DNA of 64,000 bases from positions 62,001 through 126,000 of the forward strand of contig NZ_JAAIXZ010000012.1 of NCBI RefSeq assembly GCF_010894435.1, written 5' to 3'. Source of the DNA: Pyxidicoccus trucidator (GTDB lineage Bacteria > Myxococcota > Myxococcia > Myxococcales > Myxococcaceae). Every line of letters starts with the position of its first letter. Position 1 is the first letter of the stretch. The translations under genes and the position numbers were made by a program. This document shows positions 1 through 9,147 of the stretch, piece by piece. The notes beneath the pieces were generated by a model. It was not told where the DNA came from. It saw only the letters and a program-made list of their open reading frames with translations, and made no database searches.

Positions 1-1907
1 GCGCTATCTCCATTTGGGAGTCTTCCCCCAACAGGTATTATCCCCTCGGTATAGATTCGCTCTACAGCAGCCTTGCGCGGAGCCAACTTGCTCAGCACCG
101 GCTTGACGAGGCCGTTCCACTTCTGACACACGCATTCGCACTTTCCGAAGAACGCCTGCGACAGGAATCGCTCGACTTCTCTGAATCACGCTTGGAGAGA
201 TTCCTCCGGCGTCTCCGCTATGACGAGGAATACATCTATGCCATTGCCCGCGCGCATCCCGACAACGTCGGCGTGCAGCGACTGGCCCTCTCCTCCGTGC
301 TGCTGCGCAAGGGCCGCTCCGTCGAGCAGATTGCCGACACCTCTCGCACTGTCTATCGCAGTCTCGGCCCTCAGGACCGTGACACCTTCGAACGACTGCG
401 CGGCCTGCGCACTCAACTAGCCCAACTTTCTCTCAAGGGTCCAGGCTCACTTACCCCCGCTGACTACCAGCAGCGCATGAAGATCCTTGCCGACCAGGGT
501 GACGCGCTCGAGGCTGATCTTGCCAGGCGCTCCGCGCCCCTGCGTGCACTGACCACGTTGCCGTCCCCCAGCGAGATCGTTGAGCGCGTTGCCGCCACCC
601 TCCCTCCAGACGGCGCCCTCATTGAGTTCATCGCCTACGCGGACCGCCCCCTTGTCCAAAGCCGGCTGGTACGCCTGCCACAACATCCTTCCCAGCTTCG
701 CTATCTCGCACTGATTCTCTTCCCGGATTCGAGCATCCGCATTCTCGACCTCGGCCCCGCGGACCGCATCGACCGTGCTGCCTCGAAGCTACGCAATGCC
801 CTGGCCCGCCGTGACGCCGACTACCATCGTCCCGCACAGGATCTCTACGACCTCGCCTTCCGGCCCCTCCTGCCGCTCCTCGGTGATGCCCGCCGCATAT
901 TCCTGGCTCCGGATGGCCAGCTCGGCCTCATTCCCTTCGACACGCTCCATGATGGCGAGCGATTCCTCACCGAGGCCTTCGACTTCTCCTACCTCACCTC
1001 CGGGAAAGACCTGCTGCCTCGGCCCCAGGGACTCTCTTCGGCGCAATCCGTGGTCGTCTTCGCCGACCCTGCCTTCGAAGCTCGGCTGGACACAACCTCA
1101 TCAACAACCAGCAATACCCCCTCCGACGTCCAGCGTTCCCCTGCCGTCGAGCGCTTCTTCTCGACACTGCGGAAACGCTGGGCCGGTGAACCCTGGACGC
1201 CGCTGCCCGGCACTCGCCAGGAAGCCGCGGCCATCCAGCGTCTTCTCCCTCAGGCGCAACTTTTTCTCGGCGCCGAAGCCACGAAGCAGCGACTCCTCCA
1301 GCTCATCACGCCAGGCATCCTCCACATCGCCGCCCACGGCTTCTTTCTGGATGACGCCGCAGCCACACCGGACGCCCGTGCCGTCGGCCACTTTGGCGGC
1401 CAGGGTCGCGGCACTCCGGCTTCGGTCCCAGCCGACCCGCTGCTCCGCTCCGGCCTCGTCCTCGCGGGTGCCCAGGCCCCCACGACGAGCGACTCCGGCA
1501 CGTCCAACACCCAGGCCGAAAACTCCATGGTCACCGCCCTCGAGTTCGCGGGCCTCAACCTCTGGGGCACCCAGCTCGTCGTCCTGTCCGCCTGCGATAC
1601 GGGCCGTGGCGACGTGAGGCTCGGTCAGGGCGTCTACGGCCTGCGCCGCGCCTTCATCATCGCGGGCGCGGAAACGGTGGTGATGAGCCTGTGGAAGGTG
1701 AACGACGACATCACCCGCCTGTTGATGGAAGACTATTACCGTCACTTGCTGGCTGGCCAAGGCCGGGCCGAAGCCCTACGCGACGCGATGCGGACCCTGC
1801 GCCAGACCCACCCGCATCCCTACTATTGGGCGCCCTTCATTGCACTGGGCCGTGACGCGCCGCTGCAATCGCTCACACCCGCCCCTGCGGAACAGCCCGG
1901 CCAGTAG
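1..1907 (+). CDS. CHAT-domain protein, 5' end outside window
   Basis: The reading frame is open from the first bases of the window, so the gene is cut on its left. The visible part begins with the end of a TPR-like helical region, continues with a helical linker and ends with a CHAT domain, the caspase-like peptidase fold. The expected catalytic pair is present: His in HIAAHG (nt 1335-1337) and Cys in LSACDTGRG (nt 1593-1595). The last 400 residues closely match the complete paralogue two genes downstream, which shows that the missing part is probably a TPR array. Codon use is less GC-biased than in the paralogue, which could mean separate acquisition. The substrate is unknown. TPR-CHAT proteins are generally thought to be proteases triggered by a partner, so a scaffold or regulated protease role is inferred. 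Confidence 0.88.
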   Translation, partial: AISIWESSPNRYYPLGIDSLYSSLARSQLAQHRLDEAVPLLTHAFALSEERLRQESLDFSESRLERFLRRLRYDEEYIYAIARAHPDNVGVQRLALSSVLLRKGRSVEQIADTSRTVYRSLGPQDRDTFERLRGLRTQLAQLSLKGPGSLTPADYQQRMKILADQGDALEADLARRSAPLRALTTLPSPSEIVERVAATLPPDGALIEFIAYADRPLVQSRLVRLPQHPSQLRYLALILFPDSSIRILDLGPADRIDRAASKLRNALARRDADYHRPAQDLYDLAFRPLLPLLGDARRIFLAPDGQLGLIPFDTLHDGERFLTEAFDFSYLTSGKDLLPRPQGLSSAQSVVVFADPAFEARLDTTSSTTSNTPSDVQRSPAVERFFSTLRKRWAGEPWTPLPGTRQEAAAIQRLLPQAQLFLGAEATKQRLLQLITPGILHIAAHGFFLDDAAATPDARAVGHFGGQGRGTPASVPADPLLRSGLVLAGAQAPTTSDSGTSNTQAENSMVTALEFAGLNLWGTQLVVLSACDTGRGDVRLGQGVYGLRRAFIIAGAETVVMSLWKVNDDITRLLMEDYYRHLLAGQGRAEALRDAMRTLRQTHPHPYYWAPFIALGRDAPLQSLTPAPAEQPGQ

Positions 1908-1930
1908 CCGCGGCGCCTCTCGCCTTCATG

Positions 1931-1953
1931 GAATGCCCCGCAATGGGGCATTC
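1931..1953 (+). terminator. Hairpin after the first CHAT gene
   Basis: A perfect 9-bp inverted repeat, GAATGCCCC and GGGGCATTC, with a 5-nt loop lies 24 nt after the CHAT stop codon. No T-run follows, so it is a stem that could stop transcription or protect the transcript end, not a textbook intrinsic terminator. Confidence 0.45.
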
Positions 1954-2096
1954 GCACCCGTCGAGGCAGCAGGGCCCATTCCGGTCCGCGACTCCGGGGC
2001 ACGTAAGTATTTCTGCATAACTCTGAGTCTCAGGCGCTCTTCACCGCTGAAGGCACCGGCCCCCAGCCGGTCGCTCATCTTCTGAGAGGTTCATCC

Positions 2097-3131
2097 ATGA
2101 ACGCGCTGAAGAAGTCCCTGTTCGCCTCCGTCTGCGTATTCCTCACCGCCCCCGCATCCGCCGCGAATCCGCCCGCCTCTTCGCATGGCTCGAAGTCGAC
2201 CCGAGACCGCTACGCGCGCAGGTGTCAGGGCCTGTCCGCCGAGCGCGGCCTCATTCCCCAGGGCACGCTCCTCTGGGGCACGAAACGCTCCTGGGACGCA
2301 GCGCAGAAGACGGACGAGCGGCGCAGCGTGCTCGTCTCGGTCGACAGCGACCACGTGCGCGAGGCGGACGCCAACGTGAAGTCCGTACGTCCGCGGGGAG
2401 GCAGGCTGGTGGCCTGGCCCGATGCATCCCGGAGCCTCGTGGGCACGGTACTGCAGGGCACGTCCGGTGACGGCAAGCCGGTGGAAGTCGCCATCTGCGG
2501 CGCCGAGCCCGCCCATGAGGACCCCGAGGTGATGTGGTACCGCATCGAGGCCTGGAACCCCGTGGCGCGCGAGTGGGAGAACCCGTGCCTGGCCAACGGA
2601 GCCGTCCAGGACCCTCGGGCAATGGCCGTTCGCGGAGTCTGGGACTCCAGCGGGGCACACCAGGATGCGCCGGGCAAGCTGACGCTGGCGTGCGAGACGG
2701 GCGCCATCAGCAAGTGCATCTACTGGGGCTACAAGCCCTGGGAGCAGCGTAACGGCCAGTCCCTGGCCGACCTGCACCAGGCCTGCACGCGCATGGTGCG
2801 CGCCGACTACTGCGGCAACGGCCGCAGCCACACGCCCGAGCACACCCTCATCGACATGTACGACGTGCTCGGCGTGCTCTCGCGGATGACGGAGTCCACG
2901 GCGGCCTGGAACACCGCACGGGCCTCGTTCGAAGCGGCGTGGGCGCCGGACGGAGCCTCCTGCCTCGCCCGCACGCGCGACGGGCAGGACATGGAGAGCA
3001 TCCTCCAGGAGTGCCCCGGCCGCTTCCGCACGGACGCGGCGGTGGATTTCGGCGACGGGGACCGGTGCACCGTGCGGCGCGACGGCGCGAGCACTGCGGT
3101 GTTGCGCAACCGCTCGTACGAACATCCCTGA
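2097..3131 (+). CDS. Exported ADYC-domain protein
   Basis: A 344-residue protein with a clear Sec signal peptide (KK near the start, hydrophobic stretch, cleavage expected after ASAA near residue 23). It carries the signature Ala-Asp-Tyr-Cys at residues 236-239, followed by GNG, which defines the ADYC family of myxobacterial secreted proteins of unknown function. Cysteines are spaced through the mature part (about 43, 134, 164, 199, 207, 230, 239, 278), which fits disulphides in an exported protein. It sits between two CHAT paralogues on the same strand. Whether it is their substrate or partner is speculation. Starts at an ATG after GAGAGG. Confidence 0.85.
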   Translation: MNALKKSLFASVCVFLTAPASAANPPASSHGSKSTRDRYARRCQGLSAERGLIPQGTLLWGTKRSWDAAQKTDERRSVLVSVDSDHVREADANVKSVRPRGGRLVAWPDASRSLVGTVLQGTSGDGKPVEVAICGAEPAHEDPEVMWYRIEAWNPVAREWENPCLANGAVQDPRAMAVRGVWDSSGAHQDAPGKLTLACETGAISKCIYWGYKPWEQRNGQSLADLHQACTRMVRADYCGNGRSHTPEHTLIDMYDVLGVLSRMTESTAAWNTARASFEAAWAPDGASCLARTRDGQDMESILQECPGRFRTDAAVDFGDGDRCTVRRDGASTAVLRNRSYEHP

Positions 3132-3301
3132 GCTCCCTCCTCCACCACATGCGTCACACGCGCCTGGGTGTGAACTCCGTGACAGCGCCACTGTTCGGCG
3201 GGACGTAAGAAAGTCCCAGAGCCACCGTCCCTCTTGTGAGCAGACGACCCGCGGTGGCTTGCGGCCCCCCGGTCGCGAACCGGCTCACGGAGTGGTGACC
3301 T

Positions 3302-6300
3302 ATGTGTCGAGTGCTCGGAGGGACGCTGGTCGTCGTCCTGTGCTGTCTGGCGGGATGGCCGACTGTCGAAGCACCCGTGGATGCACGACTGCTGGAGGCA
3401 CGGGCCGCTTTCGACGAAGCAGCATGGCACCAGAGAGACGGGAGCTACGCCGACGCCATCCCCAGGAGCGAGCACGCGCTCGCGCTCCGGGAGGCGGTGC
3501 TCGGACCGAAGCACCCGGAGGTGGCCACCAGCCTGGACCAGCTGGGCACCCTCCTCGTGGAGCGCGGAGACACCGTGCGCGCGGGCGTCCTCCTGCAGCG
3601 TGCGCTCGACATCCGGGAAGCGGCGCCAGGGACGAACCCTCTGGACGTGGCCCGCTCACTCGGCAACCTCGCGGTCTTCCATGGCGACCGGCGCCACTAC
3701 GGCCACGCCGAGTCACTGCATCGACGCGCCCTCGCCATCCAGGAGGCCGCGCTCGGACGGGAGCACCCGGAGGTGGCGCGAACACTCAAGAACCTCGCGC
3801 TCGTTCACGCTGACCAGGGCTTCCATGCCCGCGCCGAGCCGCTGTTCGAGCACGCGCTCCGCATTCAAGAGGCGGCGCTCGGGCGGAACCACCCTGAAGT
3901 GGCCCGAACGCTCCACAGCCTCGCCCGGCTCTACTCAGTCCAGGGACTGAGCGCCCAGGCCGAGCCGCTGTATGAGAGCGCGCGCCGCATCCAGGAGGAG
4001 AAGCTCGGCAGGGAGCATCCCGATGTGGCGCGGACGCTCAGCAACCTCGCGCGGCTCTACTCCAGCCAGGGCTTTGACGCCCGGGCAGAGGCGCTGCACC
4101 TGCGTGCGCTCCACATCCTGAAGAAGTCTCTCGGGCAGGATGCTCCCGAAGTCGCGTGGTCGCTCAACAACCTCGCCAACATCTACTCCCGCCGGGGGCT
4201 GTACGCCCGCGCCGAGCCGCTGCACCTGGGCGCGCTTGCCATCATGGAGAAGGCGCTCGGCGAGAAGCATCCTGACCTGGCCTGCGCGCTCAACAACCTC
4301 GCCCTCTTCTATTCGAGCCAGGGCTTCTACTCCTGGGCCGAGCCGCTGCTCACGCGCGCACTGACCCTCCAGGAAACGGCGCTCGGGACACGTCATCAGG
4401 ACGTGGCGAAGGCGCTCAACAACCTCGCGCGCCTCTACCTCGACCAGGGGTTGAACGACCGGGCCGAGCCGCTGCTCACGCGCGCACTGGACATCCTGGA
4501 AGCAGCCCCCGGCGCGAGTCATTCCGAGGTGGCCCGGTCGACGCTCAGCAACCTGGGCTGGCTCCGCGTCGACCAGCACCGACTCGCGGAGGGCGTGTCC
4601 CTCCTCAGCGAGGCGTTCGCCATCTCCGAGCGACGCCTGCGCCAGGAAGCGCTGAGCATCTCCGAGTCGCGCCTCTCCAGCTTGCTCCAGCAGCTCCGGA
4701 CGGAGGAGGAGCGCCTCTACTCCCTGCTCCGGGCGCACCCGGAGGATGCCGGCGTGCGGCGGCTGGTCCTCAGCGCCGTACTGCTGCGCAAGGGCCGCTC
4801 GGCCGAGGAGCTCGCGGACCTCTCCCGCACCATCTACCGGGACCTGGGAGAGAAGGACCGAGAGACCTTCGAGCAACTGCGCGACGTGCGCGCCCGGTTC
4901 GCCGAGCTCTCGCACGAAGGCCCTGGCACGCTGTCACCCGCCGACCACCGGCGGCGGCTGAAGGAGCTGGCCGAGCAGGGTGACGCGCTCGACGCGGAGC
5001 TGGCCCAGCGCTCCGCGCCCCTGCGCGCGCTCACCGCCCTGCCGCCTCCGGAGCAGATTGTCGACCGGGTCGCCGCCGCGCTTCCTTCCGGCGGCGTGCT
5101 GGTCGAGCTGGTGGCCTGGCTGGACCAACCCTTGGGCCCCGTGGCCGGCACGCGCGAGTCCCAGGGCCTTCACCGGGTCCACTACCTGGCCCTGGTGCTC
5201 TTCCTCGATGGGAGCATCCGCGCCGTCGACCTCGGCACCGCGTCGCGCATCGACCGGGCCGCGAAGAACCTGCGCGCGGCCCTGGCCCGCCGCGACAGTG
5301 GCTACAAGCGCTCCGCGCAGGCGCTGTACGCACTTGCCTTCCAGCCGCTGCTTCCGCTCCTGGGCAAGGCCCGGCGCGTCTACCTGGCGCCGGATGGCCA
5401 GCTCGGCCTCGTTCCCTTCGCGACGCTCCACGACGGCCAGCGCTCCCTCCTCGACTCCTTCGAGCTCTCCTACCTCACCTCCGGCAAGGACCTGCTGCCT
5501 CGCGCCGACGGCGTCTCCCCGGCTCGCTCCGTCATCGTCCTCGCGGACCCCGACCTCACCTCCCCGCTGGCCGCGTCCCAGGTGAAGACTTCCTCCAGCA
5601 CGTCGCGCTCCACGGGCCTCGAGCGCTTCCTCGACACGCGGGGTGCCAGCGTGGCCAACCCGTCCTGGGTGCCGCTGCCGGGCACCCGACAGGAAGCCGA
5701 GGCCCTCCAGCGCCTGATGCCCCAGGCACAGCTCTTCCTCGGGAAGGAAGCCACGAGGGAACGACTGCTCGGAATCACCACGCCCGGCGTCCTGCACATC
5801 GCCGCCCACGGCTACTTCGAGGAGGATGCCACCCCGGTCAGCGGCTCGCGCGCGGTCGGCCACTTCGGTGGCTTCAATGGAGGCAAGTGGCCTCTGCCGC
5901 AGGCGGACCCGCTGCTCCGCTCCGGCCTCGTGCTCGCGGGTGCCCGCGCGCCGACGCCGCCTGGGGCTGCCAGGTCACAAGCCAACCGCTCGCTGGTCAC
6001 CGCCCTGGAGCTCTCGGGGCTCAACCTGTGGGGCACGCAGCTCGTCGTCCTGTCCGCCTGTGACACCGGCCGTGGCGACGTGAAGCTCGGCCAGGGCATC
6101 TACGGCCTGCGCCGTGCCTTCATCGTCGCGGGCGCGGAGACGGTGGTGACGAGCCTGTGGAAGGTGAACGACGACAGCACCCGCCTGTTCATGGAGGAGT
6201 ACTACCGCTTCCTGCTGGCCGGCAGGGGCCGCACCGAGGCGCTGAACCTCGCCATGCGCAAGCTGCGTGAGAGTCGGCCCCACCCGTACTACTGGGCGCC

Positions 6301-6355
6301 CTTCATCGCGCTGGGCCAGGACGGCCCCTTGCAACTGGCCCATCCCAGCCCGTGA
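3302..6355 (+). CDS. TPR-CHAT protein (caspase-like peptidase)
   Basis: A 1017-residue protein. The first 25 residues are hydrophobic and resemble an export signal, though not a canonical lipobox. Residues about 30-450 form roughly ten 42-residue Kinesin-light-chain-type TPRs, recognisable by the repeated 'EAALGxxHPEVAxTLxNLAxLY' pattern. A helical linker follows (about 450-600), then a CHAT domain with catalytic His836 in HIAAHG and Cys920 in SACDTGRG, both intact. TPR-CHAT proteins are predicted proteases controlled through the TPR array. It is paralogous to the truncated gene at the window start. No gasdermin, sigma factor or other known CHAT substrate is adjacent; the nearest candidate is the ADYC gene just upstream. 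Confidence 0.9.
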   Translation: MCRVLGGTLVVVLCCLAGWPTVEAPVDARLLEARAAFDEAAWHQRDGSYADAIPRSEHALALREAVLGPKHPEVATSLDQLGTLLVERGDTVRAGVLLQRALDIREAAPGTNPLDVARSLGNLAVFHGDRRHYGHAESLHRRALAIQEAALGREHPEVARTLKNLALVHADQGFHARAEPLFEHALRIQEAALGRNHPEVARTLHSLARLYSVQGLSAQAEPLYESARRIQEEKLGREHPDVARTLSNLARLYSSQGFDARAEALHLRALHILKKSLGQDAPEVAWSLNNLANIYSRRGLYARAEPLHLGALAIMEKALGEKHPDLACALNNLALFYSSQGFYSWAEPLLTRALTLQETALGTRHQDVAKALNNLARLYLDQGLNDRAEPLLTRALDILEAAPGASHSEVARSTLSNLGWLRVDQHRLAEGVSLLSEAFAISERRLRQEALSISESRLSSLLQQLRTEEERLYSLLRAHPEDAGVRRLVLSAVLLRKGRSAEELADLSRTIYRDLGEKDRETFEQLRDVRARFAELSHEGPGTLSPADHRRRLKELAEQGDALDAELAQRSAPLRALTALPPPEQIVDRVAAALPSGGVLVELVAWLDQPLGPVAGTRESQGLHRVHYLALVLFLDGSIRAVDLGTASRIDRAAKNLRAALARRDSGYKRSAQALYALAFQPLLPLLGKARRVYLAPDGQLGLVPFATLHDGQRSLLDSFELSYLTSGKDLLPRADGVSPARSVIVLADPDLTSPLAASQVKTSSSTSRSTGLERFLDTRGASVANPSWVPLPGTRQEAEALQRLMPQAQLFLGKEATRERLLGITTPGVLHIAAHGYFEEDATPVSGSRAVGHFGGFNGGKWPLPQADPLLRSGLVLAGARAPTPPGAARSQANRSLVTALELSGLNLWGTQLVVLSACDTGRGDVKLGQGIYGLRRAFIVAGAETVVTSLWKVNDDSTRLFMEEYYRFLLAGRGRTEALNLAMRKLRESRPHPYYWAPFIALGQDGPLQLAHPSP

Positions 6356-6376
6356 CTCCCACCACGCGCCTGGGCG

Positions 6377-6880
6377 CTATCCGAACTTCGCTGACAGCCG
6401 GGGGAACCGCTCGGGCAGCTCCTCCTCCTCCCACTCCTCGCCCCGAGGCTCGTCGGAGAGGTCCACCGTCACCGATGGAAGCTCATCCCCCGTCTGCTCC
6501 TCGTAGGCCCGGCCCGCGACGTACAGCAGGTCCTCCGACTCCACCTCGTCGTCGGCGTAGTCCACCAGCGAGTCCGGGTCGGCGAGGACGGCCTCGAACA
6601 CCTTCTTCCCCTGGCCGATGAGCCAGGCGCGGAAGTATTCGAAGCCGTCGTCACTGCACCCGCCATTGAGCACGTACGCCGCGCCCCACAGGTTCCAGTC
6701 ATAGGAGCGCGCCATCAGCTCGGAGAACAGCCGCTCGAAGTCGAGGAGGTCCGCGGGCGGCTCCCGCATGAGCAGCTCCTCCAGGGCCTCCGCCTGCTCC
6801 TGGGCGGAGGCCATGTCGCGCGCGCCACCCGCCGTCGCGCGCGACTCGTCGATGAGCTGCCAGAACCGCTGCTCGTTCAC
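6377..6880 (-). CDS. DUF4240 domain protein
   Basis: A 167-residue acidic cytoplasmic protein. It has the DUF4240 pattern: an N-terminal FWQLID helix, a central segment with YDWNLWGAAYVLNGG, then FEYFRAWLIGQGKKVFEAVLADPDSL. The family has no known biochemical function and is often found near toxin or immunity genes in actinobacteria and myxobacteria. It lies 21 bp downstream of the NYN gene on the same strand, so the two are probably co-transcribed. It converges with the CHAT gene, with only 21 bp between stops. Confidence 0.8.
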   Translation of the reverse strand: MNEQRFWQLIDESRATAGGARDMASAQEQAEALEELLMREPPADLLDFERLFSELMARSYDWNLWGAAYVLNGGCSDDGFEYFRAWLIGQGKKVFEAVLADPDSLVDYADDEVESEDLLYVAGRAYEEQTGDELPSVTVDLSDEPRGEEWEEEELPERFPRLSAKFG

Positions 6881-6901
6881 GCTGGCACCTCCTGCCTGAA
6901 G

Positions 6902-7489
6902 CTACAGGAACAGCATCGGCTCGAACTCGTCCACGTTGACGGGGAGCATGCGCGGCAGGGGCCGCTGGAACACACGGGCGTTCAGCTCCAGGTCCAGAAT
7001 CTTCAGCCCGGAGGGCACGAGGTCCCGGAAGCGCTGGCTCACGTACTCGCGCAGGCCCAGCACGGCCACCTGCCGCTTCTCCTCCAGCATGGGCTTCAGG
7101 GCATCCGCGAAGTCCGCGCCGTCATGGCTGGCGAGCACCACCGCCGCCTTCGGCCGCTGCGTGAGGATGTTCTCCAACAGCTTCAGGATGCCCAGGTCCA
7201 CCACCTTCTGGTCCGGCCGCCCGTAGAGCAGCGCCACCTCGCACCCGGCTGACTTCAGCGCCCGCACGAAGCCAATCATCACGTCGGGCAGCTGCTCGCC
7301 CCGGGCGTTGAGCACCACCACGCAGCGCACGGGCGCCGGGAAGTTGGTTTCACAGAAGGCCACCAGGCGGTCGAACTGGACGCGGTCCATGGACTCGGGC
7401 TTGCGGCCCAGTACGTTGGACACGGCCCAGTCGATGTTCTCGGCGTCGATGAGTACGTAGGAAGCGGCGGGAGGGCGTCCGGAGAGCAT
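6902..7489 (-). CDS. NYN-domain (PIN-like) putative ribonuclease
   Basis: A 195-residue protein with the hallmarks of the NYN fold: an N-terminal strand with an acidic pair (LIDAENIDW), a middle Asp in QLPDVMIGFV, and a C-terminal LASHDGADFADAL, together giving the acidic residues expected for metal-dependent RNA cleavage. NYN proteins are PIN-like nucleases acting on RNA; some are LabA-like regulators. It is first of a probable two-gene unit with the DUF4240 gene. A large palindrome lies 124 bp upstream of its start, between it and the end of the histidine kinase gene. Catalytic activity is inferred from the family only. Confidence 0.72.
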   Translation of the reverse strand: MLSGRPPAASYVLIDAENIDWAVSNVLGRKPESMDRVQFDRLVAFCETNFPAPVRCVVVLNARGEQLPDVMIGFVRALKSAGCEVALLYGRPDQKVVDLGILKLLENILTQRPKAAVVLASHDGADFADALKPMLEEKRQVAVLGLREYVSQRFRDLVPSGLKILDLELNARVFQRPLPRMLPVNVDEFEPMLFL

Positions 7490-7612
7490 GCCCGGAGGAT
7501 ATGCGGAGGGCCTGTGTCAGGGGAGACTCAGTGAAGCCCCCGGCCTGAAAGCCACGCCCCGGTGTCCCCACCGGACAATCCCCGGCCCGACGCCTCCCGT
7601 CACACGCCAGCG

Positions 7613-7638
7613 GGCCGGAACGAACGTTCCTTCCGGCC
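7613..7638. promoter_or_regulatory. 26-bp palindrome, copy 1 of GGAAnGAACGTTCnTTCC
   Basis: A nearly perfect inverted repeat centred on GAACGTTC with arms extending to GGCC on both sides; only the two positions flanking the centre do not pair. The core recurs at three other places in this window. It lies 10 nt after the stop of the histidine kinase gene and 124 bp upstream of the NYN start (both on the minus strand). It could be an operator for the NYN unit or act as a stem at the kinase transcript end; the other copies favour the operator reading. Confidence 0.55.
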
Positions 7639-7647
7639 CACCCGCCG

Positions 7648-9147
7648 TCAGAACCGGTCCTGCCCGGGGGGCGTCTCGGGCGCCGGAGCCACGGCCGTGA
7701 GGAGGCCATGCTCCGGCAGGGGCGGCCTCAAGGGCAGCACCACCGTGAAGCGCGAGCCCCGGCCGAACTCGCTCTCCACGGACACTCGGCCGCCGTGGCC
7801 TTCCACCAGGCTCTTCACAATCGCCAGCCCCAGCCCCGCGCCGCCGTGCTCGCGGGTGGAGCTGCCGTCCACCTGGTAGAAGCTCTGGAAGATGTGCTCG
7901 AACTGGTCCGAGCGGATGCCCACGCCCGTGTCCTCCACGAACACGCGGTAGCCCTGCCCGCCCACCTCCGACTGCGCGCCCACCTCGGACATCACCACCG
8001 ACACCCGGCCCCCGGACGAGGTGAACTTCACCGCGTTGGCCAGCAGGTTCACCATCACCTGCCGCAGCTTGTCCGCGTCCGCCGTCAGCCGGGGCTGGGG
8101 CCCGTGCGGCAGCCGCACCTCCACCTCCACGCCCTTGCGCTGCGCCTGCGGCGCCACGCTGGACACCGCCGTCTGGATGACGCCGCCCAGGTCCACCGGC
8201 GCAATCACCAGCCGCAGCTTGCCCGCCTCAATCTGGCTCAGGTCCAGGATGGAGGAGATGAGGTTGAGCAGCGACTCGCCCTTCTCCACAATCGTGCGGA
8301 CGTAGAGCAGCTGCTCCGGGTTGAGCGCCCCGGCCAGCCCCTCGGCCAGCATCTCCGAGTAGCCGATGATGGACGCCAGCGGCGTGCGCAGCTCGTGGCT
8401 CACCGTGCCCAGGAAGGTGGACTTCAGCCGGTCCAGCTCCTTCAGCCGCGTGTTGGCCTGCGCGAGCTTCGCGTTGTGCAGCTCCAGCTCGCGGTGCGTC
8501 TCCAGCATGGCCTCGATGTGCAGCTGCGTCGTCAGGTACGCCCGCTGCCCGCTCGCCACCAGCGCGCCCAGCACCTGCCCGAAGTGCGTCAGCACCTGCG
8601 CCGCCGTGCGCTCGGGCGCTCTCCGCACCCGGGCCATCAGCTCGTGCGCCCGCGCCAGGTCCACCCCCTGGATGTCCGTCAGCGAGGGCGGCAGGTCGTG
8701 CAGCTCCTCCGGCGTGAAGGGCCCCAGGATGACCCGGCCCAGCGGGTCCCCCTCCCAGCGCACCGGCATCACCAGGTAGCGCAGGCCGGTGAAGCACGGC
8801 AGCGCGATGATGCCCGCGTCGTCCGTGCCCTCGCCCACCGCCGTGCGCGCCCCATGCACCGGCGCCACCGGACCGTCCTTCACCCGGGCCACCGTGGCCG
8901 TGCAGCGCGCGCGCCCGTCCGGGAAGGAGAAGACGTAGGAGCAGAAGTCGCCGTGCCCCACCTTCACGTCCGCCAGCTTGGTGCCCCGCGTGTCCAGCAC
9001 CTTGATGCCCACGCGGTACAGCTCGCTGAAGCTCCTCACCACCTCCGTGAAGGAGGCCACATCCAGCATGTCCCCCAGCGACAGCCGCCGCTGGAGCACC
9101 GACTCGCGGCGCGGGGTGCCCTCCGGAGGCCCGCTCGTGGCGCTCAT
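7648..9147 (-). CDS. Sensor histidine kinase with PocR-like input domain
   Basis: A 499-residue soluble kinase without membrane segments. Residues about 22-200 look like a PocR ligand-binding domain (SFSELYRVGIKVLD, then FC and GRARC cysteines, then LRYLVMPVRW). A coiled coil (about 205-240) joins it to HisKA with phospho-acceptor His251 in SHELRTPL, then a HATPase_c domain with N-box VNLLANAVKFT, G1 DTGVGI and G2 GAGLGLAIV. It is a complete kinase for a small ligand or redox cue; no response regulator is adjacent. Its start overlaps the stop of the MglA-like GTPase by 4 bp (ATGA), so the two are translationally coupled and probably work together. Confidence 0.85.
   Translation of the reverse strand: MSATSGPPEGTPRRESVLQRRLSLGDMLDVASFTEVVRSFSELYRVGIKVLDTRGTKLADVKVGHGDFCSYVFSFPDGRARCTATVARVKDGPVAPVHGARTAVGEGTDDAGIIALPCFTGLRYLVMPVRWEGDPLGRVILGPFTPEELHDLPPSLTDIQGVDLARAHELMARVRRAPERTAAQVLTHFGQVLGALVASGQRAYLTTQLHIEAMLETHRELELHNAKLAQANTRLKELDRLKSTFLGTVSHELRTPLASIIGYSEMLAEGLAGALNPEQLLYVRTIVEKGESLLNLISSILDLSQIEAGKLRLVIAPVDLGGVIQTAVSSVAPQAQRKGVEVEVRLPHGPQPRLTADADKLRQVMVNLLANAVKFTSSGGRVSVVMSEVGAQSEVGGQGYRVFVEDTGVGIRSDQFEHIFQSFYQVDGSSTREHGGAGLGLAIVKSLVEGHGGRVSVESEFGRGSRFTVVLPLRPPLPEHGLLTAVAPAPETPPGQDRF

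Noticed and set aside
1..6355. CHAT proteins as part of a gasdermin or CRISPR-guided protease system
   Set aside because: Neither a gasdermin-like gene nor cas genes are visible near them.
7613..7638. Reading the palindrome as a simple terminator of the histidine kinase
   Set aside because: It is adjacent to the kinase stop, but the copies at 20345 and 59628 do not follow a gene end closely, while all four lie upstream of a start.
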